Of a stretch of 64,000 nucleotides of DNA, positions 24,284 through 32,873 are shown piece after piece. The position numbers and the translations under genes were made by a program. Source of the stretch: CAYRNY01 sp964425755 (GTDB lineage: Bacteria; Chloroflexota; Anaerolineae; Aggregatilineales; Aggregatilineaceae); the NCBI GenBank assembly GCA_964425755.1, contig CAYRNY010000005.1, positions 1 to 64,000 on the forward strand, written 5' to 3'. A model generated the notes under the pieces. The model searched no databases. It was not told the DNA's origin and worked only from the letters and a program-made list of their open reading frames with translations. Position 1 is the first letter of the stretch. Every line of letters starts with the position of its first letter.

Positions 24284-26283
24284 CGGCTTTCCGGGAGCAG
24301 CGGGATATCCGCGTGCCACTCGACATCGTCGCCAGCGCCCGCCGGCACCTGGAAGATCGCGTTGATGCCCGGCGTGCCGTCCTCACGCGTGCGCACCGCG
24401 TCGAACAGGCCCACGCGCAGGCTGAACGGCCCCTCAGCATCCGGCGGCACGTCGACCGGTAGCCGGTAAGCCAGTGTGTCGCCTGCTTCCCATTTCAGTG
24501 CCGGGATCGCGTCGCCGTCAACCACCGCGACGCGCGCATCCCCGGCAGCGTAGAGGTGCGCGAACGGCGCGAAGGTCCACACGCCGCGATCGGGGTGCAG
24601 CGCTTCCACGCGGAAGAACAGGTCCAGCGTGGTCTGCGTGCCGGGGGCCAGGTCGCCGCTCAGCGTCCAGCCGGTGAACGTCACGTCGATGTTGGACGGG
24701 ATCGCGGTCTGATGCGCCACTGCCAGCGTGTCCGGCGTGGTGCGCCAGAGCATGATCACGGTGTTGTCAGCCAGCAGCAGCGGCGGTCCGGCGGGCGCGG
24801 CGTGCAGTGGCGGCGGGGCGGGGGCGCTGTAATCCCGCGCAAAGGTGATCGTGATCGCGCCTTCCGGCGGCACGATCGTCGCGTGCGCGGTGTCTGCGAG
24901 TTGCTCCGTGCGAATCGCGTGACCGGCCAGCGTGACCGGCGTCCATTCGTCCATCGGCGAGAGCACCGCCATGCCCGGCTCGCGCGCCGCCGTGAGGCGG
25001 TTCCCAAGCGCGGTCGCCGCGCCCAATGGGAGCGTTTCGGGCAGGTCTTCGCCGGGGACGTGCGCGGTGTTCTGCGCGAAACGCAGCGTGTTCAGCCCGT
25101 TGATCGCGCCCGTCACGAGCAGCACCAGCATCAGCACGCGCCCACCCCACGCGGTCGCGTGTTGGCGCGCCCCACCCGGTACGAGCACCGACACGGCGGC
25201 TGTCGCGCCCCACGCCGCGAGTCCGTGCCCTGCCGGGACGCTCAGCAGCAGGTAAAACGGGTGCACCACGCGCGCGACGTAGCTCATCATCGCGACCGGC
25301 AGCAGGTACCACACCAGCAGCACTAACGCCGCGTCGCGTTGGCGGGGGGCATCCGGGCGCAGCGTGGCGCGGATGGCGGACGCGATCCCGGCGGCGATCA
25401 GCAGTGTCCACAACGCGTGTGTGATCCGCGTGACCGCCTGGCGCTGCCCGGCGTCATCCTGGGGCGCGCCGAGTCCGCGCACGTCGGGGTAACCGCCGCT
25501 GGTCACCAGGCGCAGCGCGTGGTTGAGCGCTTCGCTGCTCAGGCGTGCCTCACCGGACGCGAACGTTTCGGCGCGTTCGGTGGTCCGGTCCCATTGCTGC
25601 ACCAGCCCGGCGGCGTACAGCGCCAGCAGCACCGCGAACACCGCCCCGCCATAAAGCAACTGCCGCTTGGGGACCCGCCGCCAGTACAGCGCGATCAGGG
25701 CCGCGACGGGGGCCACCAGCGCGTAGGCGAGCAGGTACGTGTGCGCGAACAGCGCCAGCCCCACCAACGCGATCAACGTTCGCCGCCGGGGGCGGCGCGT
25801 TTGCCCGGTGAGTACGGGGACCAGCGCCCAGAAGATCAGCGTGACGAAAAACGGCGCGAGCGCCTGCACCCACGTGCGGCGGCTGTCCTCGATGATCCAG
25901 GGGTTCACCGCGAACAGGAACGCGCCCACCAGCGCCGGGTAGCGTCCCACCAGCCAGCGCAGGCCGCGATAGGCCAGCCAGATCGCCAGCGTGTTGAGCA
26001 CCAGCGTCAGGACGTAGGCGGCGATCGGTTCGCGGCCCAGCGCGATCAGCGGCACGTAGAAGTAGCCGGTCAGCGGCGGGTTGGCGAAGAGCACCGAGGT
26101 GCCCTGTCCCACCAGTGGCAGTTCGCCCGTGTCGAGCGTCTGGATCGCCTGCCAGATCGGGTACACCTGGTCGATGTTGTACTCGATATCGTCAATGTTC
26201 TGGAAACGCAGCCACGCGCCGATCACCAGGATCAGCAGCAGGGCGGCGCGTTCGCGCCCGATGTGCGTGTGCGTGTCGTGCAT
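24280..26283 (-). CDS. GT-C membrane glycosyltransferase, GT39/ArnT-like
   Basis: A 667-residue polytopic protein. The first luminal/extracytoplasmic loop has the acidic motif EYNIDQVYP (near residue 36) that in this superfamily binds metal and donor lipid. Ten or so membrane helices fill residues 10-420, and a soluble exported domain (about 420-667) of beta-strand type ends the chain. Members move sugars from polyprenyl-phosphate sugars onto proteins or lipids on the outer face of the membrane. The start is the ATG at 26283. It is transcribed alone, divergent from the L25 gene. The acceptor is unknown. It is one of seven GT-C-like genes in the window. Confidence 0.85.
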   Translation of the reverse strand: MHDTHTHIGRERAALLLILVIGAWLRFQNIDDIEYNIDQVYPIWQAIQTLDTGELPLVGQGTSVLFANPPLTGYFYVPLIALGREPIAAYVLTLVLNTLAIWLAYRGLRWLVGRYPALVGAFLFAVNPWIIEDSRRTWVQALAPFFVTLIFWALVPVLTGQTRRPRRRTLIALVGLALFAHTYLLAYALVAPVAALIALYWRRVPKRQLLYGGAVFAVLLALYAAGLVQQWDRTTERAETFASGEARLSSEALNHALRLVTSGGYPDVRGLGAPQDDAGQRQAVTRITHALWTLLIAAGIASAIRATLRPDAPRQRDAALVLLVWYLLPVAMMSYVARVVHPFYLLLSVPAGHGLAAWGATAAVSVLVPGGARQHATAWGGRVLMLVLLVTGAINGLNTLRFAQNTAHVPGEDLPETLPLGAATALGNRLTAAREPGMAVLSPMDEWTPVTLAGHAIRTEQLADTAHATIVPPEGAITITFARDYSAPAPPPLHAAPAGPPLLLADNTVIMLWRTTPDTLAVAHQTAIPSNIDVTFTGWTLSGDLAPGTQTTLDLFFRVEALHPDRGVWTFAPFAHLYAAGDARVAVVDGDAIPALKWEAGDTLAYRLPVDVPPDAEGPFSLRVGLFDAVRTREDGTPGINAIFQVPAGAGDDVEWHADIPLLPESR

Positions 26284-26338
26284 GGGCTTATCCTGCGCGT
26301 GTGTTGTGCTGGTTAAACGTCACTATGTGCGCTGCGGC

Positions 26339-26367
26339 ATCATAGCACATCCGCCGAGAGGCGTCGA
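26339..26367 (-). promoter_or_regulatory. Weak candidate promoter for the GT-C gene
   Basis: On the minus strand TCGACG (26362-26367) and TATGAT (26339-26344) are 17 bases apart, about 55 bases before the ATG. The -35 match is poor. The strand-opposed L25 promoter lies close by at 26435-26463. Confidence 0.3.
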
Positions 26368-26434
26368 GTGTCGCCGGTCGGTGGGACGCGCCGTTTGGTT
26401 GATCGGTGATTGGTGCCACGCCGCGCATCCACCA

Positions 26435-26463
26435 TTGACGCCCTGCACGCCGTTAGCTACAAT
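26435..26463 (+). promoter_or_regulatory. Sigma-70 promoter of the L25 gene
   Basis: TTGACG at 26435-26440 and TACAAT at 26458-26463 are separated by exactly 17 bases. It is one of the best promoters in the window. Transcription would start near 26470. Confidence 0.8.
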
Positions 26464-26469
26464 TGCTGC

Positions 26470-26670
26470 CGCGTAAGCGTTGGATGCTGGCCCAGCGAGT
26501 GGGCTTAGCGCGGAATTTCACCGTAAATGATGCCCGCGCGTGCTGTTCTGGCCCGGCGGGCTTGACGTGTATTGATGGGATTGGTTTCATAACCGGCTGC
26601 ATATATGAAGGGAAGGGCGGAACGCGGTGGCCGCCTGTCTGCCCTGGAAGATTTAGGAGAGCGTGATTCG
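26470..26670 (+). other. Long untranslated leader of the L25 gene
   Basis: About 200 bases separate the predicted transcription start from the L25 ATG at 26671. The stretch contains short GC-rich pairings, for example CTGGCCCAGC near 26487, but no T-run and no start codon with a ribosome site. It may act as a regulatory leader; I see no known riboswitch. Confidence 0.4.
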
Positions 26671-27342
26671 ATGGCTAAGATTCAACTACAGGCGACGCGG
26701 CGTGACGTTGCGGGCAAGGAAGTTCGCCACCTTCGCCGCCAGGGCATCATCCCCGGCGTGTTGTACGGCCCGGCATTTGATGCGATTCCGCTTCAGATCG
26801 ACTGGCAGATATTGCGTCCCGTGCTGCGCGAAGCGGGGGCATCGCAATTGATCGAGATGGATGTTGCCGGTGAGACATATAACGCGCTGGTGCGTGATGT
26901 TCAGCGCGACCCGCTGAAGGGTGATGTGCTGCACATTGACTTCTACCGCGTGCGTATGGACGTGGCGATCCGCACCGACATTCCGCTGGTCACCGTCGGC
27001 AGTGACGAGCAGATCGCCGAGTTGGGCGGCGTCGTGTCCCAGGAGATGACCTCGATCCTGGTAGAGTGCTTGCCGGGCAATCTGCCCGCCGAGATCGAAG
27101 TCGACATTTCCGTCTTGGAAGAGGTGGGGGACAGCATCGCGGTGGCCGACCTGCCGGCGTTTGAGGGCGTGACCTACCTGGCGAATGACGATGACGTCGT
27201 GATCTCGTCGTCCTACCCGCGCCAGGCCCTCGAAGAGGAAGAAGAAGAGGAAGAGGAAGAAGCGCTGTTGGAAGAGGGCGAAGAGCCGGAACTCATCCGC
27301 CCGGAGCGCGAAGAGGAATTCGAGGAAGAAGAGGAAGTCTAG
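26671..27342 (+). CDS. rplY: 50S ribosomal protein L25 (general stress protein Ctc form)
   Basis: A 223-residue 5S rRNA-binding protein in the long two-domain form (L25 plus TL5 beta domain). The N-terminal part is typical: LQATRRDVAGKE, then RRQGIIPGVLYGP. The second domain has HIDFYRVRMD and EIEVDISVLE. After about residue 188 a remarkable acidic tail follows, mostly glutamate, which is longer than the tail of many homologues. The ATG at 26671 has AGGAGA about 10 bases upstream. A strong terminator follows, so it is a single-gene transcript. L25 docks on 5S rRNA in the central protuberance. Confidence 0.95.
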   Translation: MAKIQLQATRRDVAGKEVRHLRRQGIIPGVLYGPAFDAIPLQIDWQILRPVLREAGASQLIEMDVAGETYNALVRDVQRDPLKGDVLHIDFYRVRMDVAIRTDIPLVTVGSDEQIAELGGVVSQEMTSILVECLPGNLPAEIEVDISVLEEVGDSIAVADLPAFEGVTYLANDDDVVISSSYPRQALEEEEEEEEEEALLEEGEEPELIRPEREEEFEEEEEV

Positions 27343-27373
27343 ACGGCTTCCCGCCGTACATTCCAGACCTCAG

Positions 27374-27400
27374 ACGGGGACCCGGCGGTCCCCGTTTTTG
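27374..27400 (+). terminator. Rho-independent terminator of the L25 gene
   Basis: A 9-bp stem (27374-27382 with 27387-27395) closes the loop CGGC, followed by TTTTT. Confidence 0.88.
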
Positions 27401-27419
27401 ATCGCGCGGATGGCATGCG

Positions 27420-28295
27420 CTACGCGGTGGACCGTTCGTCGTCACTCCGCGGCTCGTCGTCCGCGCCCTCGTCGTCCCGGTCGAGGTTCTGCTCCCAGCT
27501 TTCGGAGTCCTCGCGCTCGACGGCGCGCGCGAAGATCAGGTAGCCCGTGTGCCCGACCATCTGGTCATCGGGCCGGATGCGCGCGGGGATCGTCTTGTAT
27601 TGGCGCAGCAGAAGCTCTTCGATTTCCAGGAAAAACCAGGGGCCGTGGTACAGGTGCTCGGTCAGCGTCATGACCTGGTTGATCGTCGGCATGAGCGCGC
27701 CCAGCACGCCCCCGCCACGCAGCGCCGCACGCGCCTGCGGCAGGTACGCCCAGGGTTCGCGCACGTCCAGAAACAGCGCGTCAACCTCGCGCTCTTCAAA
27801 GCCACGCTCGATATCGCGAATGTAAAACGTCACGCGGTCCAGCAGCCCGTAACGGCGCAGGTTGTTCAGCGCGCGCTGCTGCATGTTCTCGCGGCGCTCG
27901 TAGCTGTAGACGTGCCCCGCTTCCCCGACCAGCAGCGCCAGTGTGAGCGTCAGCGCGCCGCTGCCGGTACCGGCTTCGAGCACGCGCGTGCCGGACTGGA
28001 TGCCGAGCTTCAGCGCGATGTAGCCCAGGTCTTTCGGGAAGATGATCTGGCCCTGGCGGTGCAGGTGCAGGATCGCGTCGTCTGTATTGGGGAACAGCAC
28101 GAACAGCTTGTGGCCCAGGTGCGTCGGGACCTGCGCGCCGTACGGCGTTCCGATCAGGTCGTCGTACTGGATGATGCCCAGGTGGCATTCCAGGCGTTTG
28201 CCTTCCTCGATTTTGCGTACGAACGTCCGGCGGTCTTTGCCGGCAAACAACACGATATCACCGTATTGCACGGTGGTGGTTTGTGGTAATGGCAC
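27420..28295 (-). CDS. trmI: tRNA (adenine-58-N1)-methyltransferase TrmI
   Basis: A 291-residue class I methyltransferase. The N-terminal beta domain (to about residue 75) is typical of TrmI. The SAM-binding motif EAGTGSGALT is near residue 107. YSYERRENMQ near 130 gives the ribose-binding acid. The FLDVREPW motif is near 175. TrmI makes m1A at position 58 of tRNA, often as a tetramer, and supports stability at high temperature. The GTG start at 28295 has AAGGAG 5 bases before it. The C-terminal 25 residues form an acidic tail that is not part of the fold. Its convergence with L25 leaves only 77 bases between stops. Confidence 0.92.
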   Translation of the reverse strand: MPLPQTTTVQYGDIVLFAGKDRRTFVRKIEEGKRLECHLGIIQYDDLIGTPYGAQVPTHLGHKLFVLFPNTDDAILHLHRQGQIIFPKDLGYIALKLGIQSGTRVLEAGTGSGALTLTLALLVGEAGHVYSYERRENMQQRALNNLRRYGLLDRVTFYIRDIERGFEEREVDALFLDVREPWAYLPQARAALRGGGVLGALMPTINQVMTLTEHLYHGPWFFLEIEELLLRQYKTIPARIRPDDQMVGHTGYLIFARAVEREDSESWEQNLDRDDEGADDEPRSDDERSTA

Positions 28296-28628
28296 GGTAG
28301 CTCCTTTGTGCTGCTGCGGTTTTCCTTCAACGCGTGCGGCGGGTGTGTAGTGATATGGTGAAGGGGTATTATACGGCGTGGCGATCCAAACGCAAGCCGG
28401 CGCGGGCGATGAATTGTTGTCATAGAATTAACCAGTATTCATAATTCTGCTAATTCTTAATGGTGTGGCATGCATAGCCGAAGCGCAGTATAAAAATAGT
28501 TGTATCAGTATTGTAGGTACTTAGTAAATCGCGGGTACGCGTGTTGCGTTTGCCACTTGAAACGTTTAAACTAGGACGCAGAAGCAGGCACACTGCTCAC
28601 CCAACTAAGTCAGGGAGAAAGCCGGGAA
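28296..28628. other. AT-rich intergenic region before the receiver gene
   Basis: No gene is supported here. Much of the stretch (28405-28560) is clearly richer in A and T than the surrounding genome. It holds an exact inverted repeat AGAATTA/TAATTCT at 28424-28430 and 28442-28448, and a weak promoter pair TGGCAT-17-TATAAA (28466-28494) facing the receiver gene. Confidence 0.5.
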
Positions 28629-29012
28629 ATGAAGCGGATTCTTGTCGTTGACGATGAAATTGGCGCATTGACCCTCATCGGCATCATGCTGGAACGCGGA
28701 GGGTTCGAGGTCCTCAAAGCGAAAGACGCGGAGCAAGCGCTTTCGGTGCTGGAACTCGAGACGCCGGATCTGATCATTCTGGACGTGATGATGCCCGGCA
28801 TGGATGGGATTGAGTTGTGTCGGCTGCTGCGTGAGCGTCCGGACACTGCCGATCTGCCGATCTTGATCCTTTCGGCGCGCGGCGATGCGAAAAGCGTGAT
28901 GGACGGGATGGATGCCGGGGCGAGCGATTACCTGCCCAAGCCCATTCTGCATCACGATCTGGTGGCGAAGGTGCGCCGGATGTTGGACCTTGATCCCGTG
29001 TCTGAGGATTGA
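28629..29012 (+). CDS. Stand-alone response-regulator receiver protein
   Basis: A 127-residue single-domain receiver (CheY/Spo0F type). The acidic pocket D8-D9, the phosphoacceptor D52 (LDVMMPGMDG), the switch serine S82 and K104 (LPKPI) are all present. With no output domain it must act through protein partners. No histidine kinase is encoded nearby, so it is an orphan here. The ribosome region is GGGAGAAAGCCGGGAA before the ATG. A long AT-rich upstream region suggests regulated expression. It could take part in a phosphorelay or a motility/chemotaxis-like pathway; the sequence does not say which. Confidence 0.93.
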   Translation: MKRILVVDDEIGALTLIGIMLERGGFEVLKAKDAEQALSVLELETPDLIILDVMMPGMDGIELCRLLRERPDTADLPILILSARGDAKSVMDGMDAGASDYLPKPILHHDLVAKVRRMLDLDPVSED

Positions 29013-29238
29013 CACGCGGCGGCGTCATGCATACGCCGGCAAGCGGTCGCGGATTCACGCGCTGTCAGTGGTTGTCTCTGATGGCGCGTTTTTGTTATTG
29101 CCGGTTTCTCCTGAAACCGCGAGTTCGGCTAATATCTTACACAGTCACGCTGCCGGTAACCGGACATCGGCGGCACGCTAGCGCATGGCAACCGTGCCGG
29201 TGGCGAGCGGATGAGACGACGACACGAAGGCGGTGATT

Positions 29239-29931
29239 ATGTTTCCGATCGGTGACGAGAATCGCGGGCGCGGCCTGACGCCCGTCACGTTGATCATCGT
29301 GGTGTTGAACGTGCTGGTGTTTGTGTACCAGATGTCGCTGGAACTGCCTGAACTGCACGAGTTCATCGTAACCTACGGCGCGATCCCGGCAGAACTGGAG
29401 CAGGGCGACAACCTGTACACTGTGTTGACCTCGATGTTTGTGCATGGCGGGTTGGGGCACATCTTTGGCAACATGTTGTTCATGGTCATTTTTGCGGACA
29501 ATATCGAGCGCCGCTTCGGCTCGCTGTTGTTCTTGATCTTCTACCTGGCGTGCGGGCTGTTTGCGACCGGCGCGCATCTGGTCACCAGCCCCGGCTCGCA
29601 GGTGCCGACGGTCGGCGCGTCGGGCGCGATATCCGGCGTCATGGGCGCGTATATCCTGCTCTACCCGTTGAACCGCGTGCGCGTGCTGGTGTGGTACTGG
29701 GGCATTTTGCAGGTCCCGGCGTTCATCTTTTTGGGCATCTGGTTCCTGACGCAGCTCACCAACGGGGTCGCGGCGCTGAGCGTCCAGACCGCGCAGAGTG
29801 CGGGGGTGGCGTTCTGGGCGCATGTTGGCGGGTTTGTCGCGGGGGCGGTGTTGGGCGGTGTGCTCGGCACGTTTCGGGAAGAGCCGCCACAAGATGAGCC
29901 ACGTTTCGAGATCTGGCAAGATCGCTGGTAG
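29239..29931 (+). CDS. Rhomboid-family intramembrane serine protease
   Basis: A 230-residue membrane protease. Six helices are predicted by hydrophobicity. The early loop has FVHGGLGHIFGNMLFM near residue 74 (the HxxxN-type oxyanion contacts), the catalytic serine is in VGASGAISGVMGAY near 134, and the catalytic histidine is in WAHVGGFVAGAVLG near 200. Rhomboids cut single-pass substrates within the membrane. I prefer the ATG at 29239 over the GTG at 29233 because GAAGG is then about 8 bases away. It is a single gene with short flanking regions. The natural substrate is unknown. Confidence 0.92.
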   Translation: MFPIGDENRGRGLTPVTLIIVVLNVLVFVYQMSLELPELHEFIVTYGAIPAELEQGDNLYTVLTSMFVHGGLGHIFGNMLFMVIFADNIERRFGSLLFLIFYLACGLFATGAHLVTSPGSQVPTVGASGAISGVMGAYILLYPLNRVRVLVWYWGILQVPAFIFLGIWFLTQLTNGVAALSVQTAQSAGVAFWAHVGGFVAGAVLGGVLGTFREEPPQDEPRFEIWQDRW

Positions 29932-29941
29932 GCGCGCAAAC

Positions 29942-29970
29942 TGGACGATCCCTGCGCGGCGCATTACAAT
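29942..29970 (+). promoter_or_regulatory. Promoter of the nucleotidyltransferase-phosphomutase pair
   Basis: TGGACG (29942-29947) and TACAAT (29965-29970) lie 17 bases apart. The leader to the GTG at 30157 is about 180 bases and shows no obvious hairpin. Confidence 0.55.
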
Positions 29971-30156
29971 TAGACGCCGTGCAGTTGACAGTTTTGGGTA
30001 CCCGGTTTATGTCGTGTGCCTGTGCGCTGGCCGTTACTGGAAACCGGGGGCGCGTGGTGCAAAGCCGGCGATGGCAGCGCGCACCGGGCCACAACCGTTT
30101 TTCGACCCAGGCAAAGCCTATCTGGATAGCGAAGTCATGACCATGGAGGCAGGATT

Positions 30157-31455
30157 GTGAAAACCCCGTTGCTCGTCATTCTGGCCGGTGGCGCTAGCTC
30201 CCGGCTGTGGCCGCTGGAAGAGAAGTCGCTGATCAAGTTCATGGGACGCCCGCTGCTCAGCATGCAGTTGGAGAACTACGCCCGGCTGGGGCTTGACCGG
30301 GCCGTGATCGTCGCCAACCCGGAAAACGAGGACCAGATCCGCGCGTTGGTGGCGGGTTTGAAATCGGCCACGGTCGACGTGGTGGTCCAGCCGGAGCCGA
30401 TCGGGATGGGCGACGCGGTGCTCAAAATCCAGCCGGTGCTGGATGCGCTCGGTAACCACCCGATCTACATCACGCAGGTGCACGATATGACCGACAACGA
30501 ACTGCACCAGCGCATGCTGACCGAGTACCAGTCCGAGGCGGCGCTGTCGTATCTCGCGGGATATCGCGTGAGCGAGTATTTCCCCGGCGGGTATCTTGAG
30601 GTGGATGGCGATGGGCGCATCACAAACGTGATCGAGAAGCCGGGGCCGGGCAACGAACCGAGCGACCTGGTCAGCATCGTGGCGCACATTCACAGCGACG
30701 CGCAATTGCTGCTGGACCGCATCCGCGCCGAATACGCGAAGCCCGTGACGACCGACGATCACTACGAGCGCGCGATGGCGAGCCTGATGGGCGACCACAT
30801 CGTGAAGGTCGTGCCGTATAGCGGGCGGTGGCGCGCGATCAAGTATCCCTGGCACGTGCTGGACGTGATGGCGTTGATGCTCTCCCGCATCACCGAGCCG
30901 CGAATCTCCAACGAGGCGCTGATCGAAGACGGCGTGCTGATCAAGGGCAACGTCGTGATCGAACCGGGCGCGCGGCTGTTTCACGGCGCGACGGTGATCG
31001 GCCCGGCGTACATCGGCGCGGGCGCGATCGTCGGCAACGGCGCGCTCGTGCGCGAGTCGATGATCTGCGACGGGGCGGTCGTCGGGTTTGCGACCGAAGT
31101 CGCGCGGAGTTACATGGCCGACCGCGCGCACACACACGCCGGCCAGGTGCTCGATTCGATCTTCGACGAGGACGTCAATTTTTCCGCGACCTGCACTACG
31201 GCCAATCTGCGCATCGATCACGGGCCGGTGTATTCGACGGTCAAGGGCGAGCGCATGAACACCGGGCGCGACAAGCTGGGCCTGATCGCGGGCAAGCGGG
31301 CCTTCATCGGCGTGAACGTGATGACCATGCCCGGCGTCAAGATCGGGCGCGATGCCGAGGTCGGGCCGACGACGATCGTCCGGCGGGACGTGCCCGACCG
31401 CATGCGCGTGTGGGTCGAGCAGACGCTCCAGCACACGGACGCTAAGGGCGAGTAG
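30157..31455 (+). CDS. Sugar-1-phosphate nucleotidyltransferase with left-handed beta-helix domain
   Basis: A 432-residue enzyme. The N-terminal nucleotidyltransferase domain starts with ILAGGASSRLWPLEEKSL near residue 8, the pyrophosphorylase signature. The C-terminal part (about 255-425) has repeating hexapeptides of the left-handed beta-helix kind (VLIKGNVVIEPGARL and later GPTTIVRRDVP). Enzymes of this type make NDP-sugars from sugar-1-phosphates, like GlmU or RfbA. It starts with GTG after GGAGG. A phosphohexomutase gene follows 25 bases later, so the pair probably supplies activated sugars for the glycosyltransferases encoded around it. The sugar and nucleotide are unknown. Confidence 0.88.
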   Translation: MKTPLLVILAGGASSRLWPLEEKSLIKFMGRPLLSMQLENYARLGLDRAVIVANPENEDQIRALVAGLKSATVDVVVQPEPIGMGDAVLKIQPVLDALGNHPIYITQVHDMTDNELHQRMLTEYQSEAALSYLAGYRVSEYFPGGYLEVDGDGRITNVIEKPGPGNEPSDLVSIVAHIHSDAQLLLDRIRAEYAKPVTTDDHYERAMASLMGDHIVKVVPYSGRWRAIKYPWHVLDVMALMLSRITEPRISNEALIEDGVLIKGNVVIEPGARLFHGATVIGPAYIGAGAIVGNGALVRESMICDGAVVGFATEVARSYMADRAHTHAGQVLDSIFDEDVNFSATCTTANLRIDHGPVYSTVKGERMNTGRDKLGLIAGKRAFIGVNVMTMPGVKIGRDAEVGPTTIVRRDVPDRMRVWVEQTLQHTDAKGE

Positions 31456-31480
31456 CGCCGGGATTAGCACAGGGGGATGA

Positions 31481-32854
31481 ATGAACGTGATCGATCCGGG
31501 AATCTTCAAGCGGTATGACATTCGCGGGGTGGTGGGGCGCGACCTGACCGCCGAGGCCGCGTTGTTGATCGGGCAGGCGTTTGGCACGGTGCTGCGGCGG
31601 CAGGGCGTGCGCGAGGTCGTGATCGGGCATGACAACCGCACGACATCGCGCGGGCTGGCGGACTCCGCGATCGAGGGGCTGCGGCGCGCGGGCTGCAATG
31701 TGACCGATATCGGCATGGTCGCGACGCCGGTCGTGTACTGGTACGCGGTGGAACACGGCGACATCGGCGGGATGATGGTCACCGGCAGCCACCTGGCGCC
31801 GGACAAGAACGGGTTCAAGCTGTCGGTGGGCATGCGCAACCTGCACGGCGAGCAGATCCAGGCACTGCACACGATGATCGAGACCGGCGACCTGATCGTC
31901 GGTGAGGGCAAGATCACGCGCGATGAGGACGCCAGCAAGCGCTACCTGGCGATGCTGATCGCCAGGCAGCACCACAAGCGGAAGTTGACCATTGTCGTTG
32001 ATGGCGGCAACGGCATGGGCGGCGTGTATGCCGTGCCGCTGCTGGAGGCGCTGGGCCACACCGTGATCCCGCTGTACTGCGAGCCGGATGGCACGTATCC
32101 CAACCACCAGCCGGACCCGCAGAACACCGCGAACCTGCGTGACCTGGCCGCGAAGGTGCAGGAAACCGGCGCGGATATCGGGCTGGCGTTCGACGGTGAC
32201 GCCGATCGCGTCGGCGTGGTGGACGAGCACGGCAACCCGATCGCGGCGGACCGCGTGCTGGTGCTGCTGGCGCGCGACACGCTAGCGCGGCATCCCGGCG
32301 CGACGGTGGTCGCGGACGTGCTCAGCACGCAGGTGTTGTTTGACGAGGTGGCGGCGGCGGGCGGCGAGCCGTTGATCTGGATCAGCGGGCACTCGCTGAT
32401 CAAGGCCAAGATGGCCGAGGTCGGCGCGTTGCTGGGCGGCGAGATGAGCGGGCACATCTTCATCGGCGATGGCTATTACGGCTTCGACGATGGCGTGTTC
32501 GTCGCGGGGCGCATCGTGCAGGTCATCACCGCGCAGAACCAGTCGCTGGCCGCGCTGGACGCGACGGTTCCCCGGCTCTATGCCACGCCGGAATACCGCC
32601 CCTATTGCCCGGACGATAGGAAAGCCGGCGTGATCGCAGCGGTGCACGCGCAGTTAAAGGACGACTACCCGATCAACGCCGTGGACGGCGTGCGCATCAC
32701 GTTTGAGAACGGGTGGGGCCTCTTGCGCCAGTCCAACACCGAGCCGGTGCTCTCGATGCGCTTTGAGGGCGCGAGCGAGGCCGACGCGCTGCGCTACAAG
32801 CAGATCGTCAAGGACGCGCTCAAGGCGGCGTATCCTGAGGTGGAAGATTTCTAG
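31481..32854 (+). CDS. Phosphohexomutase (phosphomannomutase/phosphoglucomutase)
   Basis: A 457-residue alpha-D-phosphohexomutase. The phosphoserine loop is T101-G-S103-H-L-A-P. The metal-binding loop is D238-G-D240-A-D242-R. The substrate loop EMSGHIFIGD is near residue 322. The last domain has the LRQSNTEPVLSMRFEG phosphate site near 416. It interconverts hexose 6- and 1-phosphates. Bifunctional glucose/mannose enzymes look the same, so the sugar is not decided. It is paired with the upstream nucleotidyltransferase. The ATG at 31481 follows a GGGGG ribosome region. It ends 19 bases from a converging PP2C-like gene. Confidence 0.92.
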   Translation: MNVIDPGIFKRYDIRGVVGRDLTAEAALLIGQAFGTVLRRQGVREVVIGHDNRTTSRGLADSAIEGLRRAGCNVTDIGMVATPVVYWYAVEHGDIGGMMVTGSHLAPDKNGFKLSVGMRNLHGEQIQALHTMIETGDLIVGEGKITRDEDASKRYLAMLIARQHHKRKLTIVVDGGNGMGGVYAVPLLEALGHTVIPLYCEPDGTYPNHQPDPQNTANLRDLAAKVQETGADIGLAFDGDADRVGVVDEHGNPIAADRVLVLLARDTLARHPGATVVADVLSTQVLFDEVAAAGGEPLIWISGHSLIKAKMAEVGALLGGEMSGHIFIGDGYYGFDDGVFVAGRIVQVITAQNQSLAALDATVPRLYATPEYRPYCPDDRKAGVIAAVHAQLKDDYPINAVDGVRITFENGWGLLRQSNTEPVLSMRFEGASEADALRYKQIVKDALKAAYPEVEDF

Positions 32855-32873
32855 CGAAGGAGCGACGCGGCGC

